This document shows, one piece after another, positions 1 to 9,000 of a stretch of 64,000 nt of DNA; positions within the stretch are counted from its first letter, which is position 1, and each line of letters opens with the position of its first letter. A program made the translations under genes and the position numbers. The notes below the pieces were generated by a model. The model ran no database searches, was not told where the DNA came from, and saw only the letters and a list, made by a program, of their open reading frames with translations. Source of the DNA: Flavobacteriales bacterium UBA6057 (lineage in GTDB: Bacteria > Bacteroidota > Bacteroidia > Flavobacteriales_G > Salibacteraceae); NCBI GenBank assembly GCA_002428995.1, contig DIYJ01000012.1:24255-88254 (forward strand), written 5' to 3'.

Positions 1-220
1 GCGATTTAAACTTGTTCGCGTTTTACGCGACCTTCAAACACTAAATCGCTGCGCAACGCCAACGCGCAATTTCTCTTCGATCTGGTGCCCACAAAAAGAA
101 AAAGGCCGGATTCCTGCTCTACCTAAATTCATCATCTAATCACCTAATTTTCTGATTATCTGATCTCAAAGTACTCTTCAGTGTAAACCAGCGGATTATC
201 ATTTCAGATGATCAGATCAT
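1..220 (-). repeat. Dispersed intergenic repeat, copy A
   Basis: Read on the minus strand, this stretch has the same order of elements as the plus-strand repeats at 35471-35851 and 41360-41588. These are a cluster of 8-bp ATCAGATT/ATTAGATG-type units, a GATGAATTxGG(C/T)AGAG block, a GGCCTTTTTCTTTTT block, a GATCGAAG block and a GAAATTGCGCGTTGGC block. The copy is cut by the window edge. It lies directly downstream of the CHU_C gene and has no coding potential. Confidence 0.6.
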
Positions 221-237
221 GTTTTTAGGAGCGCCCC

Positions 238-2724
238 CTAGTTCCTTAGGAGCGTCAGCGAGCCGCTTTTTTGCTGGCTGATGCCCTCCTCTGTGGAGAA
301 GGTTAGGCGGTAGAAATAGACTCCGTCTGTAGCAGGTTCCCCGTTCACGGCTCCGTCCCAGCCTTCGTCAAAGGTTTGAGATTCGTACACCGGAATCCCC
401 CAGCGATTGAAGATGGAGAGTTCAAACGACACCACATCTTCCAAACCATCGATTTGAAATTGATCGTTGATGCCATCCGCATTTGGGGTGAAGACGTTGG
501 GAACGATCAGCTGAAGGGAACAGTCCAATCCTTCCAAAAGAACGGTATCCATGCCCGAGCATCCCGCTTCGTTGAACACCTCAAGGCGATACTCACCCGG
601 CAAAAAGGCAGTGAACACAGGGTCTCCGGACACGCCTTGCCACACATACTCCACCAAACCCGAGTCCAGTGCATTCAATGTGAACGAATCACCGATGCAA
701 AAAGCCGTATCCATTCCAAGGTCCACGATCGGTGAGCTGCTGTAGCTCAACTGTAAGGTGTCGCTGGAGATGTCACAATGGTTGGTGCCTATCAGGATGT
801 ATTGCCCTGGTTTCCGCGTTTCGATGGACGGACCGATGGAGTCGTTTTGCCAAACGTAATCCACCCCACCCTGCGCGGCTGTGCTGAGTGTGACCAGCGC
901 GCTGTCGCAGGCAACGATGTCCTCGCCAATATCTACCACCGGAGGAGACATGAATGTGAAGGTCACCGAGTCGCGAATCGTATCGCAGCGATTCTCCAAC
1001 TCCACCCAGTAGGTGCCGGAGTTTGTGACAAGAAAGGTATCTGCCGTGGAACCACTCTGCCACAGGTAGTCTACCCCAGTGACTCCAGGGTTCAGCAAGA
1101 GCTGGCTTTCATCGCACAATGTGTCATCAGCACCCAGATTCAGGGAAAAGATCGTATCAAAACCGATGGAAATGGAATCGGTAAACGTACCACACCCTTC
1201 TACGGATACATCCACGCCATAGGTGCCGCCCATGGTCACCAGGAAGGTGGAATCTGTGGTCATGCTGTCCTGCCACAAATAGGTCGCTCCGGGATAACTG
1301 GCGTTCAGCAGCAGCGAATCCACTCCGAAGCACAGCACCTGATCAGGGCCAAGGTCAATTTGAGGAACCGTGTAAATGACAATGGAATCCACCAGTGTAT
1401 CCCAAACAGAACCGATTTTCGTGATCAGCGTAACCTCAAACGTGCCGGTGTCAGTGTACAGGTGTTTTGGGTGGAAGATCGTGGAGCTGTTCAGTCCTGA
1501 AGCAGGATCACCAAAATCCCAGATGGCGCTGTCGATGCAGGCAGTACCAAGTAACGTGAAGCTGGTGCTGTCTCCCAGACAGAAATGGGAACTCTCATAG
1601 CGCGAACCAGGCGACAAGCTGAGGATGTAGTTTGGCAAGCCACCCTGGGATGTCGCGCCTCCCAAATTCACACCCTGATCTACCCACCCACAGCCTACTC
1701 CCTGCACATTGGGCGCATTGATCACTGCAATGTCTGGTTTTGCCCAGCGAGCCGCATATATTTTGCCATCCGGGCCGATTTGCATGGAGGCAATGTCTGA
1801 AGCGGCCGTTCCCACCTGTACCTTGGATGCGATAATCGCAGACTGGGACCCAGCAGTGAGGTCGTATTGATAGATCGTAGAAAAGGTGTTTACCCCTGTT
1901 GGCACGGGTTTGTAGAGCAGTTGGCTATTGGGGGAAAAGGCGAAACTATAGGTGTATTGCTCTCCATCCAGTGCGGTGAGGTTGGATATGACTCCTGTCT
2001 GGTTATCAAAGTCAAAAATCTCCATCAGCGGCTGGTAGTTGCATATACCGATCTTGGTGCCATCGGGAGATACTACCATTTGCCCGAGTGCCCCGCCCGT
2101 GAATCCGTTGAATGGGGTGCCAATGTTTGTAACCACCGGAGTTGTATTGATACCTGCTGGCGTCACCTCAAAACAATAAAACCCATTGCCTCCATAATCA
2201 TGGGTAATCACCCAATAGCCCGAGCCATTACCGTGCACCGTAGCTGTTAACTTTTCTGCGGTGTTGGGTAAAAGCGATGTGTTTTTCGTGGATGAAATGA
2301 CGTCTCCGAGGCCACCGTTCAGCGACATGTCTACCTCTGAGTAGTGCAGGCCGGCAAAAAAATCGTCCACCGTAAAAATGTAGTATGCCCCTGACTGACA
2401 GGGCTTCGGGACAATCAGCGCTGCTTGTGTGGCGGAGGGAGCGCCCAACAACCCAAAACCATTGGGCATCTGGGTGTGTGTTTGATCCCATACCGTCAGT
2501 CCATCGGTGTAGAACAACAGGTTGCCATTGAAATCGGAGATGGACGAACAGCCTTCATTGGTGCTGATAGCCGCCCCTGAGAAAGGCACAGGAACACCAG
2601 AGCTGAAGTCCAGACCAGCTCCACTTCCAAACGTCCAGATGTTTCCTTCCTGGCCTAATATACCTCCAACGTTTATAAATAGTAATGCCGCTATCGTGAG
2701 GTAAATTGCCGTCCCTTGCTTCAT
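238..2724 (-). CDS. CHU_C (gliding motility-associated C-terminal domain) surface protein with PKD/Ig-like repeats
   Basis: Predicted secreted T9SS substrate of 828 aa, probably an adhesin or cell-surface protein. The start at 2724 is preferred over the upstream ATGs because it places a clean signal peptide (MKQGTAIYLTIAALLF, ending near GILGQ) at the N-terminus. About 370 residues of propeller-like sequence with repeated FSP/SPDG motifs follow, then a PKD domain (WDFGDPASG and HLYTDTGTFEV). Next come four Ig-like repeats of about 65 aa, each with a VDLG-D...C start and a YLWQ core. A CHU_C domain closes the protein (PNVFTPNADGINDQF, FNRWG, WDG, DGVYFY). It is a paralogue of the larger gene at 35983. 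The ligand cannot be told from sequence. Confidence 0.85.
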   Translation of the reverse strand: MKQGTAIYLTIAALLFINVGGILGQEGNIWTFGSGAGLDFSSGVPVPFSGAAISTNEGCSSISDFNGNLLFYTDGLTVWDQTHTQMPNGFGLLGAPSATQAALIVPKPCQSGAYYIFTVDDFFAGLHYSEVDMSLNGGLGDVISSTKNTSLLPNTAEKLTATVHGNGSGYWVITHDYGGNGFYCFEVTPAGINTTPVVTNIGTPFNGFTGGALGQMVVSPDGTKIGICNYQPLMEIFDFDNQTGVISNLTALDGEQYTYSFAFSPNSQLLYKPVPTGVNTFSTIYQYDLTAGSQSAIIASKVQVGTAASDIASMQIGPDGKIYAARWAKPDIAVINAPNVQGVGCGWVDQGVNLGGATSQGGLPNYILSLSPGSRYESSHFCLGDSTSFTLLGTACIDSAIWDFGDPASGLNSSTIFHPKHLYTDTGTFEVTLITKIGSVWDTLVDSIVIYTVPQIDLGPDQVLCFGVDSLLLNASYPGATYLWQDSMTTDSTFLVTMGGTYGVDVSVEGCGTFTDSISIGFDTIFSLNLGADDTLCDESQLLLNPGVTGVDYLWQSGSTADTFLVTNSGTYWVELENRCDTIRDSVTFTFMSPPVVDIGEDIVACDSALVTLSTAAQGGVDYVWQNDSIGPSIETRKPGQYILIGTNHCDISSDTLQLSYSSSPIVDLGMDTAFCIGDSFTLNALDSGLVEYVWQGVSGDPVFTAFLPGEYRLEVFNEAGCSGMDTVLLEGLDCSLQLIVPNVFTPNADGINDQFQIDGLEDVVSFELSIFNRWGIPVYESQTFDEGWDGAVNGEPATDGVYFYRLTFSTEEGISQQKSGSLTLLRN

Positions 2725-2932
2725 GTTGTTCATGTATGAACAAACACACGAGTTCACGTAGCAGCTTGTTGGTCAATGACTCTTGAAAAAGAGTCGGAGT
2801 TATCTACTGGCTGTCGTTTTTGGATAACCTGTGAAATGCGAAGTCGAGACAGTCCAGGCAGTAATCGCCATTGAATGGGCTTTTGTGAATTAAGCTACCT
2901 GTCGCTACGGGCTCGTAAGTGAACTGGCAGAT

Positions 2933-4459
2933 CTAAACCTTCTGCATTTCCTGCTGGAACGTAATTACAATGAATTCAGCGGGCCTTATGATGGCAACCT
3001 TCACGCTGATTCTCATGATTCCATCCAGAATATCAGCAGGTGTCATGGTGCTACCTAACCCAACACTTACAGTATATGCATCTCCAGGAGTGGCTCCTGC
3101 AAGACCGCCTTGTTGCCAGAGGCCATTAAGGAAATTGTCGATCATGCTCCTAACGTTTATCCAGGTGCCTTCATCATTTGGTTCAAAGACGTAGGCTTTG
3201 GCGGCCATCTGAATGGACTGTTCGATCATGATAATGGTTCTTCGAACGTTCACATACCTCCAGTCCTCGCTATTGCCATCCAGGGTTCTGGCGCCCCAAA
3301 CCAACACACCTTGTCCAACAAAAGACCGAATGGCATTCACAGCCTTTCCATAAGTCGGCACATTAAGATCTTCCTGTTCGGCATGACTGATCTCAACAGA
3401 TGGCTTTATGACGGAGCTGAGGGAAACGTTCGCTGGAGCTTTCCAAACACCTCTCGCATTGTCGACCAAGGTGTATATACCGGCTATGGCTGCTGCGGGA
3501 GGTAGCAGGTTTAATTCAGTCTGCATTTGACTTAGGATGCTTTTAAAGGCAGGACTGACGGTCATCAGAGTCTTGTTCAGCATCTCAACCGTTGGTCCTT
3601 TGTAGTTTGCTTCACGAATCGATGGAATGTCAGCAAAGAGGGTTCTTAATTCTCCAATTCTTGCGAGTTCGCCTGCATTTGCTGTTTTTGGCACACTTAG
3701 CTCGGCCATCACCAAGTCCTTGAGGGTTTCAAGGCTCTCGGTATTGAAGTTCTCTAAGCCAAGCTCAGAACTCCCAACGATGCCGGTGTGCAACCAAGGG
3801 TAGTAGGCGGCACCATAGCTGAGTCCGTCTACACCAATGTTGTTTCTGAACGCAGCAATCACATCTCCATCTTCGTGGTCGATGCCCTTGTACCCATCAT
3901 GAATGTCTAAAACCCCTACCCTGCTTTTCACCTCTGCGCAATGCGTCAATATGGCTTGTTGAAGTGAAGCGCAGTCTTCGAAGGATAGCCTGACTGCTTC
4001 TGGTATGACAATCATGGTGGGCTCAGATTCTTTTAAGAGCGGTGTGATTCCACCTCTGAGCTGATGGACGTTGATCGATGGTTCCGTGTAATCACCTACG
4101 GAAACAATGTAGCACTCAGCACCTCCATTTGCATAGAACAACCTCAGAGCGTTGAAGAGGTTGAAACCTGGTCCATCGAGCTGAAGAGCATAATCTCCAT
4201 CCATTACCGCAGCATCTGCTGTTTCCCCTTCTCTGGTTTTGATCAAGGTATGCTCATAACCAGGAGCTCCTCCAAAGAGCTGGGTGTACTCGCCCAGTGA
4301 TGAGATTTTCACGGGCTTATTCAGAAGTTGTTCACCATCATAAATCGCTTTCTGAGTATACCCAATGAAGGCTGGAATAGCCGTAGGAACTTGGGGTACA
4401 CTGTTTCCAAGAGCATCTATTTCTTGAATGTAAACTCCGGGCGGTTTTTGGTTTTTCAT
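2933..4459 (-). CDS. Phage tail sheath family protein (contractile injection system)
   Basis: A 508-aa contractile tail sheath of the extracellular contractile injection system (Afp/PVC/AlgoCIS-type) or phage family. Family markers are the N-terminal PPGVYIQEID, the A-I-PAFIGYT strand, the GGAECYIVSVG segment and a C-terminal sheath domain with VNVRR, W-NVRS-I-NFL, GLWQQGGLAGATP and a final IRPAEFIVITF strand. In this family the sheath contracts around an inner tube to drive it through a membrane. The gene ends an apparent minus-strand run, 59 bp after capA. No baseplate, spike or ATPase gene lies beside it. The likely inner-tube genes are 37 kb away at 41879-42826. Family assignment is firm; whether it belongs to a working particle is unknown. 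Confidence 0.9.
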   Translation of the reverse strand: MKNQKPPGVYIQEIDALGNSVPQVPTAIPAFIGYTQKAIYDGEQLLNKPVKISSLGEYTQLFGGAPGYEHTLIKTREGETADAAVMDGDYALQLDGPGFNLFNALRLFYANGGAECYIVSVGDYTEPSINVHQLRGGITPLLKESEPTMIVIPEAVRLSFEDCASLQQAILTHCAEVKSRVGVLDIHDGYKGIDHEDGDVIAAFRNNIGVDGLSYGAAYYPWLHTGIVGSSELGLENFNTESLETLKDLVMAELSVPKTANAGELARIGELRTLFADIPSIREANYKGPTVEMLNKTLMTVSPAFKSILSQMQTELNLLPPAAAIAGIYTLVDNARGVWKAPANVSLSSVIKPSVEISHAEQEDLNVPTYGKAVNAIRSFVGQGVLVWGARTLDGNSEDWRYVNVRRTIIMIEQSIQMAAKAYVFEPNDEGTWINVRSMIDNFLNGLWQQGGLAGATPGDAYTVSVGLGSTMTPADILDGIMRISVKVAIIRPAEFIVITFQQEMQKV

Positions 4460-4518
4460 GGCAAGCTAAAGGTAATCCCTGCGTGAAAAAGGTGATGTTC
4501 TCTGACTGCTCATTAACC

Positions 4519-5436
4519 TCAATTCACCCTCACAGGTAAACAGTCCCTGATTTCATAACCGACCGAAGTCACTTCATATCCTGTTTGATGGAACCTGACT
4601 TCAAGGAGGCTGCTTTTGCTGTTGCTGGGAGCGGTTTGATCAAAAATGAAGTTCCCCAGGCTGTAGAAAATGTGTTTTCCCTTGTAGCGCTGGTGTGGCT
4701 GCAATACATGCGGGTGATGCCCCACAATGAGGTCTGCACCTGCATCTATAAGTGATTGAGCGACTGCACGTTGATCTGGTGAGGCTTCTTCTACATGTTC
4801 AATACCCCAATGCAGATACACTACGATCTGATGTGTGGGGTTGTTCTGGGCATATTCTGCAATGCGCTGGGTGAGATCGGCAGCGCCTTCCTGGCACATA
4901 CCGGGTTTGTCAGGGTTGGGAAACCAGTTTTCCAGGGCAAGGGTGACGCTGGAGAAAAGAGCTACCGCAATACCGTTTTGGCTAATGATCGTGGGTTCGC
5001 AGGCATGGAGCTGTTGGTCATTGTATCCCAAGGGCTCCATGTTGTTGTGTTTCAGCGTTTGGGCGGTGGTGACCATTCCTGCGCGGCTTTGATCGTAAGA
5101 GTGATTGTTGGCCATGTTCAGGTGTGTGAAGCCTGCCCCTCTCAAATACCTGGCGTGGATCGTGTCTCCCCGAAACACGTACTTCTTATGCACAGGCTGC
5201 ATAGATTCCGTGAGCGGACATTCGAGGTTGCCCACGAGGTAGCCCGTTTCAATGAGCTGCTCTGAGAGGCTTTGGTAGAAGCGATCGATGCCTCGTTTGG
5301 AGATTTCCGAGCGCACTCCCCTGTCCAGCAAGATGTCGCCCACAAACCCAATCGTGATTGAATCGTTGGTTTCGGGCGTGTTGCAGGAAAGGACAGCGAT
5401 GAGGCTAGCAACCAGAGCTATAGAAGATCTTCTCAT
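4519..5436 (-). CDS. CapA family lipoprotein (PGA_cap metallophosphatase fold)
   Basis: A 305-aa protein of the CapA/PgsA family, which has a calcineurin-like metallophosphoesterase fold and is linked in other bacteria to polyglutamate capsule formation. The sequence has a lipoprotein signal with VLSC (Cys18), then metal-site motifs in family order: GDILLDRG (about 33-40), GNLECPLT, MANNHSYD, LHWGIEH, GHHPHVLQP and YSLGNFIFD. No capBCD polymerase genes are nearby, so an actual polyglutamate role is not supported. A general periplasmic or outer-membrane phosphoesterase role is as likely. Its start overlaps the end of the DUF3160 gene by 32 bp, which indicates co-transcription and probably translational coupling. 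Confidence 0.87.
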   Translation of the reverse strand: MRRSSIALVASLIAVLSCNTPETNDSITIGFVGDILLDRGVRSEISKRGIDRFYQSLSEQLIETGYLVGNLECPLTESMQPVHKKYVFRGDTIHARYLRGAGFTHLNMANNHSYDQSRAGMVTTAQTLKHNNMEPLGYNDQQLHACEPTIISQNGIAVALFSSVTLALENWFPNPDKPGMCQEGAADLTQRIAEYAQNNPTHQIVVYLHWGIEHVEEASPDQRAVAQSLIDAGADLIVGHHPHVLQPHQRYKGKHIFYSLGNFIFDQTAPSNSKSSLLEVRFHQTGYEVTSVGYEIRDCLPVRVN

Positions 5437-7861
5437 CGGGTTTAGGGGCCGCGTTGTCGTGGATAATGTCTTTCATCCAATCAGGAATCGGTGGAAGCTT
5501 TTCCTGCTTGATGCGCTCCTGCCACTGCTCGTCCGTCAGTCTTGAACCCATGGGCTCTACGAACTCATAGTAGCTGAAGGTGGCGCCCTTGGTAAGGTAA
5601 AGCAGGCCATCGATTTCCACCACTACGTGGATGTCGTTCACCGGGCCTACGCCTACGTGTAGAATGCCTTTGTTTGGGTTGTTCTCTGCACTGGCGGTGT
5701 AAATGTCTGCTACAACGGAAACTTCGCGATCCGGCCCCTTCACCATCGACCAGTCGTCCACCCAATGCGGCAACAGAGAAATGGTGATGTATTCCACCGT
5801 ACTCCCAATCACTTCAATGGTGCGGTATTCGCTCTCGGTCAGCTTCTCTCCGTTCAGTTCCTTTTGTGTCATGTTCAGCAGAAACTCTCCCAATTCCTGG
5901 ATGCGCTCCGACTTGTTTTTGATTTCATCCACCATGAGATCGTTCGCTGCCAAAACCACATTTGTAGAACGGATCAGCGAGTTCACGCTTTTCCAGAAGG
6001 GCAGGTTCGGTTCTACGTATCCCACCGTAATGGGATCGGGAGGACCTCCTCCTCCGCATTCAGCTCCTATGGGTTGTTCGGCATAGAGAATGGCATCGTG
6101 CTTCAGCTCTGCCCAAGAGGCAAGCGCAGTGTTCAGCTCCTTTTTACGCCACGCGGCCTGCTCCATGAAGAAGGGAACATCATCGGATTTGGGTGCCTGC
6201 ATCTGAACGAGGCATTCCACCCATTTCGCATACACGGTTTGTTGGTTCTGGTCTTTGGATTTCCGCTCAAGCTCCTCAAAGCGCTCCCGGTATTCCGGCC
6301 ATACTTCATCCTCCTTGTAGGTTTCAAACAGCAGGTCTTTTGCTTCGGCCACACCCAACACTCCAAACACATCAATGCCCTTGGGGAAAGCTCTCGTGGT
6401 GTTGGGCTTGGTTTTGGTGTCTACCAGGTCTTGCAAGACCTCGTTGTCGAACAGGTAGCGCTGCGGAAAGAGGTTCACCTTATCGCGACACGAGCGCATT
6501 TGATCTCCTTTGGGGCTGATTCTGTTTCTGCCCAGCCCAAGTAGAATCTCCTTTAATCGAGCCTTATTCACTGCGGCCAGTTCCTTGTCGATGAGGCGCT
6601 CTTGTTCTAAGATGTCGTAAACGGAAATATTATCCGGCTCGCCAATGATGTACTTAATGGGACGATAAACGGACTCAAATACCTTTTGGGCCGGCTCCTG
6701 CCCTACTTTGGTTTTTTTCATAAGCTGCGCCATGTAAATGGCATTTTCAAAACCGTCATCGGTGTTCAGACACATTTCAGCTTTCTGAAGCCACATCATG
6801 GCTTTGAAATAGTTCTGAAGTTGCTCAGAGCGGGTGTAATGCCCTCTGGGCTTAAACAGGCTGTAGGGGAACATTACCGTGGTGTATCCAAGGAATTCAG
6901 AGGTGTTGTCCTGCGCAGAGTTGATGTTCTGCATTTCCACATCTACTACCGCCTGAAGTTCGTTGGGCAAACCCTCATTGGAAGAACCCAAAATACCCGT
7001 AGCCACATGGTACACGACAACGGAGAATGCAGCGGCCTTCTTCACCTTCTCATCGGTGGAGGATTGATAGTCTCGCAAGGCTTCCTTGTATTGCGCCTCC
7101 GAAAACTCGGCCATGCGTTTGTAAAAGATGTCTTCTTCCAACGAGCGCAACAGGAAGGAAAAATACATGTGGTAGAGTTGCAGAAACAGGTCGGTGGTCA
7201 CGAAGTTGGGCACCTGCTGGTAGTCGTTCTGCTCGTAAAGGTGGAAGAGCTGGATGTTGGTGTTGGGAGTGATCACAAATCCGTTCAGGCTCAGCTTATT
7301 GGTGAAACCTTCATCAAATTCACCAAATTGAAAGCTGTTGGCAATGTTGTTCGCATTGACGATTTCGCGGCTATTGACAGTGAGGTAATTCTGTGTTAAA
7401 AGCTCAGCTTCCCGTGCCTTGACACGAGCAATGAAGGTCTGCTCCTCTTGCGTAAACTCCATAGGCACGTTCGCGCCCGAAGCTTCCCGTTCCCATCGTT
7501 CATACATGAGGCTGTCATACCAGCTGTGTTTTGAAAAGTAGCCCCTCAAATCGGCACCCATGAAAATGTGCCCCTGCTGGGCATACAGAGCATTGCGCAG
7601 CAAACGCAGCTCAGCCAGCGATTTGTCTTCCAGTGACTGATTCAAATCAATAGCCAGCAGGTCCTGGCCTTTCAACGGCTGATTGTCCACGCGTTGGATG
7701 TAGTCGTCCCATGATTCATTTTCTGCCTTGGGAGCGTCTGGCGGGAGCTGTGAGTTGTTGGTTGATGATGGTGACGATGGTGCTGAATCACCTGAGCTTC
7801 CGCTGCCGGAACAGCCAGCCAGCGCCATCAGTAGTAAAGCCGTGAAAAACCTAAGGTGCAT
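5405..7861 (-). CDS. YARHG and DUF3160 domain lipoprotein
   Basis: An 818-aa lipoprotein. Signal peptide and lipobox LAGC (Cys17) are followed by a Ser/Pro/Asn-rich linker to about residue 50. A YARHG domain lies at roughly 80-155: LRNALYAQQGHIFMGADLRGYF, where many relatives read NxIYARxG, then HSWYDS. The remainder to the C-terminus is a DUF3160 domain with FVTTDLFLQLYHMYF near its start and a conserved-looking C-terminal segment ending in YEFVEP and LTDEQWQERI. The biochemical role of DUF3160 is unknown; the domain is common in Bacteroidota lipoproteins. The gene overlaps its neighbours on both sides (11 bp with 7851-8468, 32 bp with capA), so the three form a tight operon. Confidence 0.85.
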   Translation of the reverse strand: MHLRFFTALLLMALAGCSGSGSSGDSAPSSPSSTNNSQLPPDAPKAENESWDDYIQRVDNQPLKGQDLLAIDLNQSLEDKSLAELRLLRNALYAQQGHIFMGADLRGYFSKHSWYDSLMYERWEREASGANVPMEFTQEEQTFIARVKAREAELLTQNYLTVNSREIVNANNIANSFQFGEFDEGFTNKLSLNGFVITPNTNIQLFHLYEQNDYQQVPNFVTTDLFLQLYHMYFSFLLRSLEEDIFYKRMAEFSEAQYKEALRDYQSSTDEKVKKAAAFSVVVYHVATGILGSSNEGLPNELQAVVDVEMQNINSAQDNTSEFLGYTTVMFPYSLFKPRGHYTRSEQLQNYFKAMMWLQKAEMCLNTDDGFENAIYMAQLMKKTKVGQEPAQKVFESVYRPIKYIIGEPDNISVYDILEQERLIDKELAAVNKARLKEILLGLGRNRISPKGDQMRSCRDKVNLFPQRYLFDNEVLQDLVDTKTKPNTTRAFPKGIDVFGVLGVAEAKDLLFETYKEDEVWPEYRERFEELERKSKDQNQQTVYAKWVECLVQMQAPKSDDVPFFMEQAAWRKKELNTALASWAELKHDAILYAEQPIGAECGGGGPPDPITVGYVEPNLPFWKSVNSLIRSTNVVLAANDLMVDEIKNKSERIQELGEFLLNMTQKELNGEKLTESEYRTIEVIGSTVEYITISLLPHWVDDWSMVKGPDREVSVVADIYTASAENNPNKGILHVGVGPVNDIHVVVEIDGLLYLTKGATFSYYEFVEPMGSRLTDEQWQERIKQEKLPPIPDWMKDIIHDNAAPKPDEKIFYSSGC

Positions 7862-8468
7862 TGAGGTGGGATTTTGCTTCCCGAAAACTACAATTTCTGA
7901 TCACGTAGCGAATGAGTTTAAACCCGAATCGATCCCATTCATATTCACCCACCGCAAAGCCCCGTTCGGCTTCTTGCTCGATGGTGAATAAACGGTTGCC
8001 GGTCTCTGTTTCCATCACCGAAAAGTCCTCCAGCGGCATGCCCAGTCTTGAGCCCAGCCACAATGGGCGAATCACATCTTCCACCTGCTTATACACAAAC
8101 ACGCGCTTGCGGGTGACACTGTCAAAGCGCGTGGGTTTGATCACTCCTACGATTACCTCTTTGCTTCCATCTCCGTTGATGTCTGCCACCTTGCATTGAT
8201 ACACCGGATATGGCAGTTCCCAGAAGGTGGAGTCTCCCTGCTGGTTGATGCTGGCAATGCGATAGGTGGTGTCTGATCGCTGCTGGATGAGGATTTCACC
8301 GTTGGTGCTTTCGAAGTGGTACGAGGGTTTTTGTTGGCAGGAAAGCAGGAGGGCCACTGAGCTTGCAAGGTATGATCGAAAATAAGGTAATGGGGATCGG
8401 AGAAATGAAGAATTTTTAAGACTAGCTTCTAGCTTACTTTTAGTTTTTACGATGTTGGATACTAGCAT
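7851..8468 (-). CDS. Small lipoprotein-like protein encoded with DUF3160
   Basis: About 205 aa. A hydrophobic stretch ending LLLSC (Cys near residue 44) looks like a lipobox, followed by a compact beta-rich domain with a DINGDGSKEVIVGV calcium-type loop, as in FG-GAP/VCBS repeats, and a second half ending ...FGFKLIRYVI. Similar proteins accompany DUF3160 lipoproteins in Bacteroidota; their role is not known to me. The only ATG start (8468) leaves an abnormally long 40-residue leader before the lipobox, and a TTG at 8480 makes it longer. The stop of the SLATT-like gene is only 8 bp upstream. The 5' end may therefore have been rebuilt when the AT-rich cassette upstream arrived. Confidence 0.65.
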   Translation of the reverse strand: MLVSNIVKTKSKLEASLKNSSFLRSPLPYFRSYLASSVALLLSCQQKPSYHFESTNGEILIQQRSDTTYRIASINQQGDSTFWELPYPVYQCKVADINGDGSKEVIVGVIKPTRFDSVTRKRVFVYKQVEDVIRPLWLGSRLGMPLEDFSVMETETGNRLFTIEQEAERGFAVGEYEWDRFGFKLIRYVIRNCSFREAKSHLNAP

Positions 8469-8476
8469 AGTGCCAA

Positions 8477-8950
8477 TCAACTCCCTGAATCAGAGCTGTT
8501 ATCGCTTTTCGAATCCAGTGTGGCCTTCCAAAGTGCTTCCTGTTGTTCAAGAATGCGTTGGTATTGCTGAAAATACTCCTGCACTCTTAAAGGAGTTACT
8601 CCTTGCCTTTTTTCAAATTCAAAACTTTCCTTCAGACTAATCAACTGTAACTCAATTACTTTATTCTTAACCCAATACTCCTCCACATTCCAAAATGTCA
8701 TGAGTGTGGATAAGCCGGTTACCAAAGCACCTATTACCAACGCCCAGTTTTTTTGAACGGTAATGGATTCGGCTCCTAAATCAAGCCCCAAAATGATAGT
8801 CGAGGCTGCTGTCAAGGCCACTAAGGGATATTTAAAGCCTCTAACCACATTGAACATTCGCTTTCTTCGCTGAGTAAACTGTTGGATACCGGAATCAATC
8901 TTTTCAGTCGTGAATTGAATCAGTTCTTCAGGACTTTGCGTAGTTGCCAT
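8477..8950 (-). CDS. SLATT/DUF4231-like two-transmembrane protein
   Basis: A 157-aa protein with a basic helical N-terminus (QFTQRRKRMF, about 25-33), two closely spaced membrane helices (about 41-59 and 69-87), and a cytosolic coiled helical tail with the VEEYWVKNKVIELQLISLKESFEFE segment, ending in a Ser/Asp-rich tail. Size and architecture match the SLATT/DUF4231 class, proposed from comparative genomics to be pore-forming effectors switched on by partner sensor proteins in conflict systems. It is the last gene of an AT-rich three-gene set, 50 bp after the receiver-peptidase gene. The assignment rests on architecture and weak motif resemblance; another small 2TM family is possible. Confidence 0.6.
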   Translation of the reverse strand: MATTQSPEELIQFTTEKIDSGIQQFTQRRKRMFNVVRGFKYPLVALTAASTIILGLDLGAESITVQKNWALVIGALVTGLSTLMTFWNVEEYWVKNKVIELQLISLKESFEFEKRQGVTPLRVQEYFQQYQRILEQQEALWKATLDSKSDNSSDSGS

Positions 8951-9000
8951 TTTCAGTATGAATTTTTCGATAAACCTTTATTCTAAGGAGTTGCATTGCT

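Noticed and set aside
2933..4459. Prophage interpretation of the tail sheath (and tubes at 41879-42826)
   Set aside because: No capsid, portal, terminase, integrase or lysis gene is in the window.
4519..5436. Polyglutamate capsule operon
   Set aside because: CapA alone is present; capB, capC and related genes are missing.
5765..6544. 259-codon open frame on the plus strand opposite the DUF3160 gene
   Set aside because: It lies wholly antisense to a gene with strong domain evidence and has no motif or plausible start; it is a shadow.
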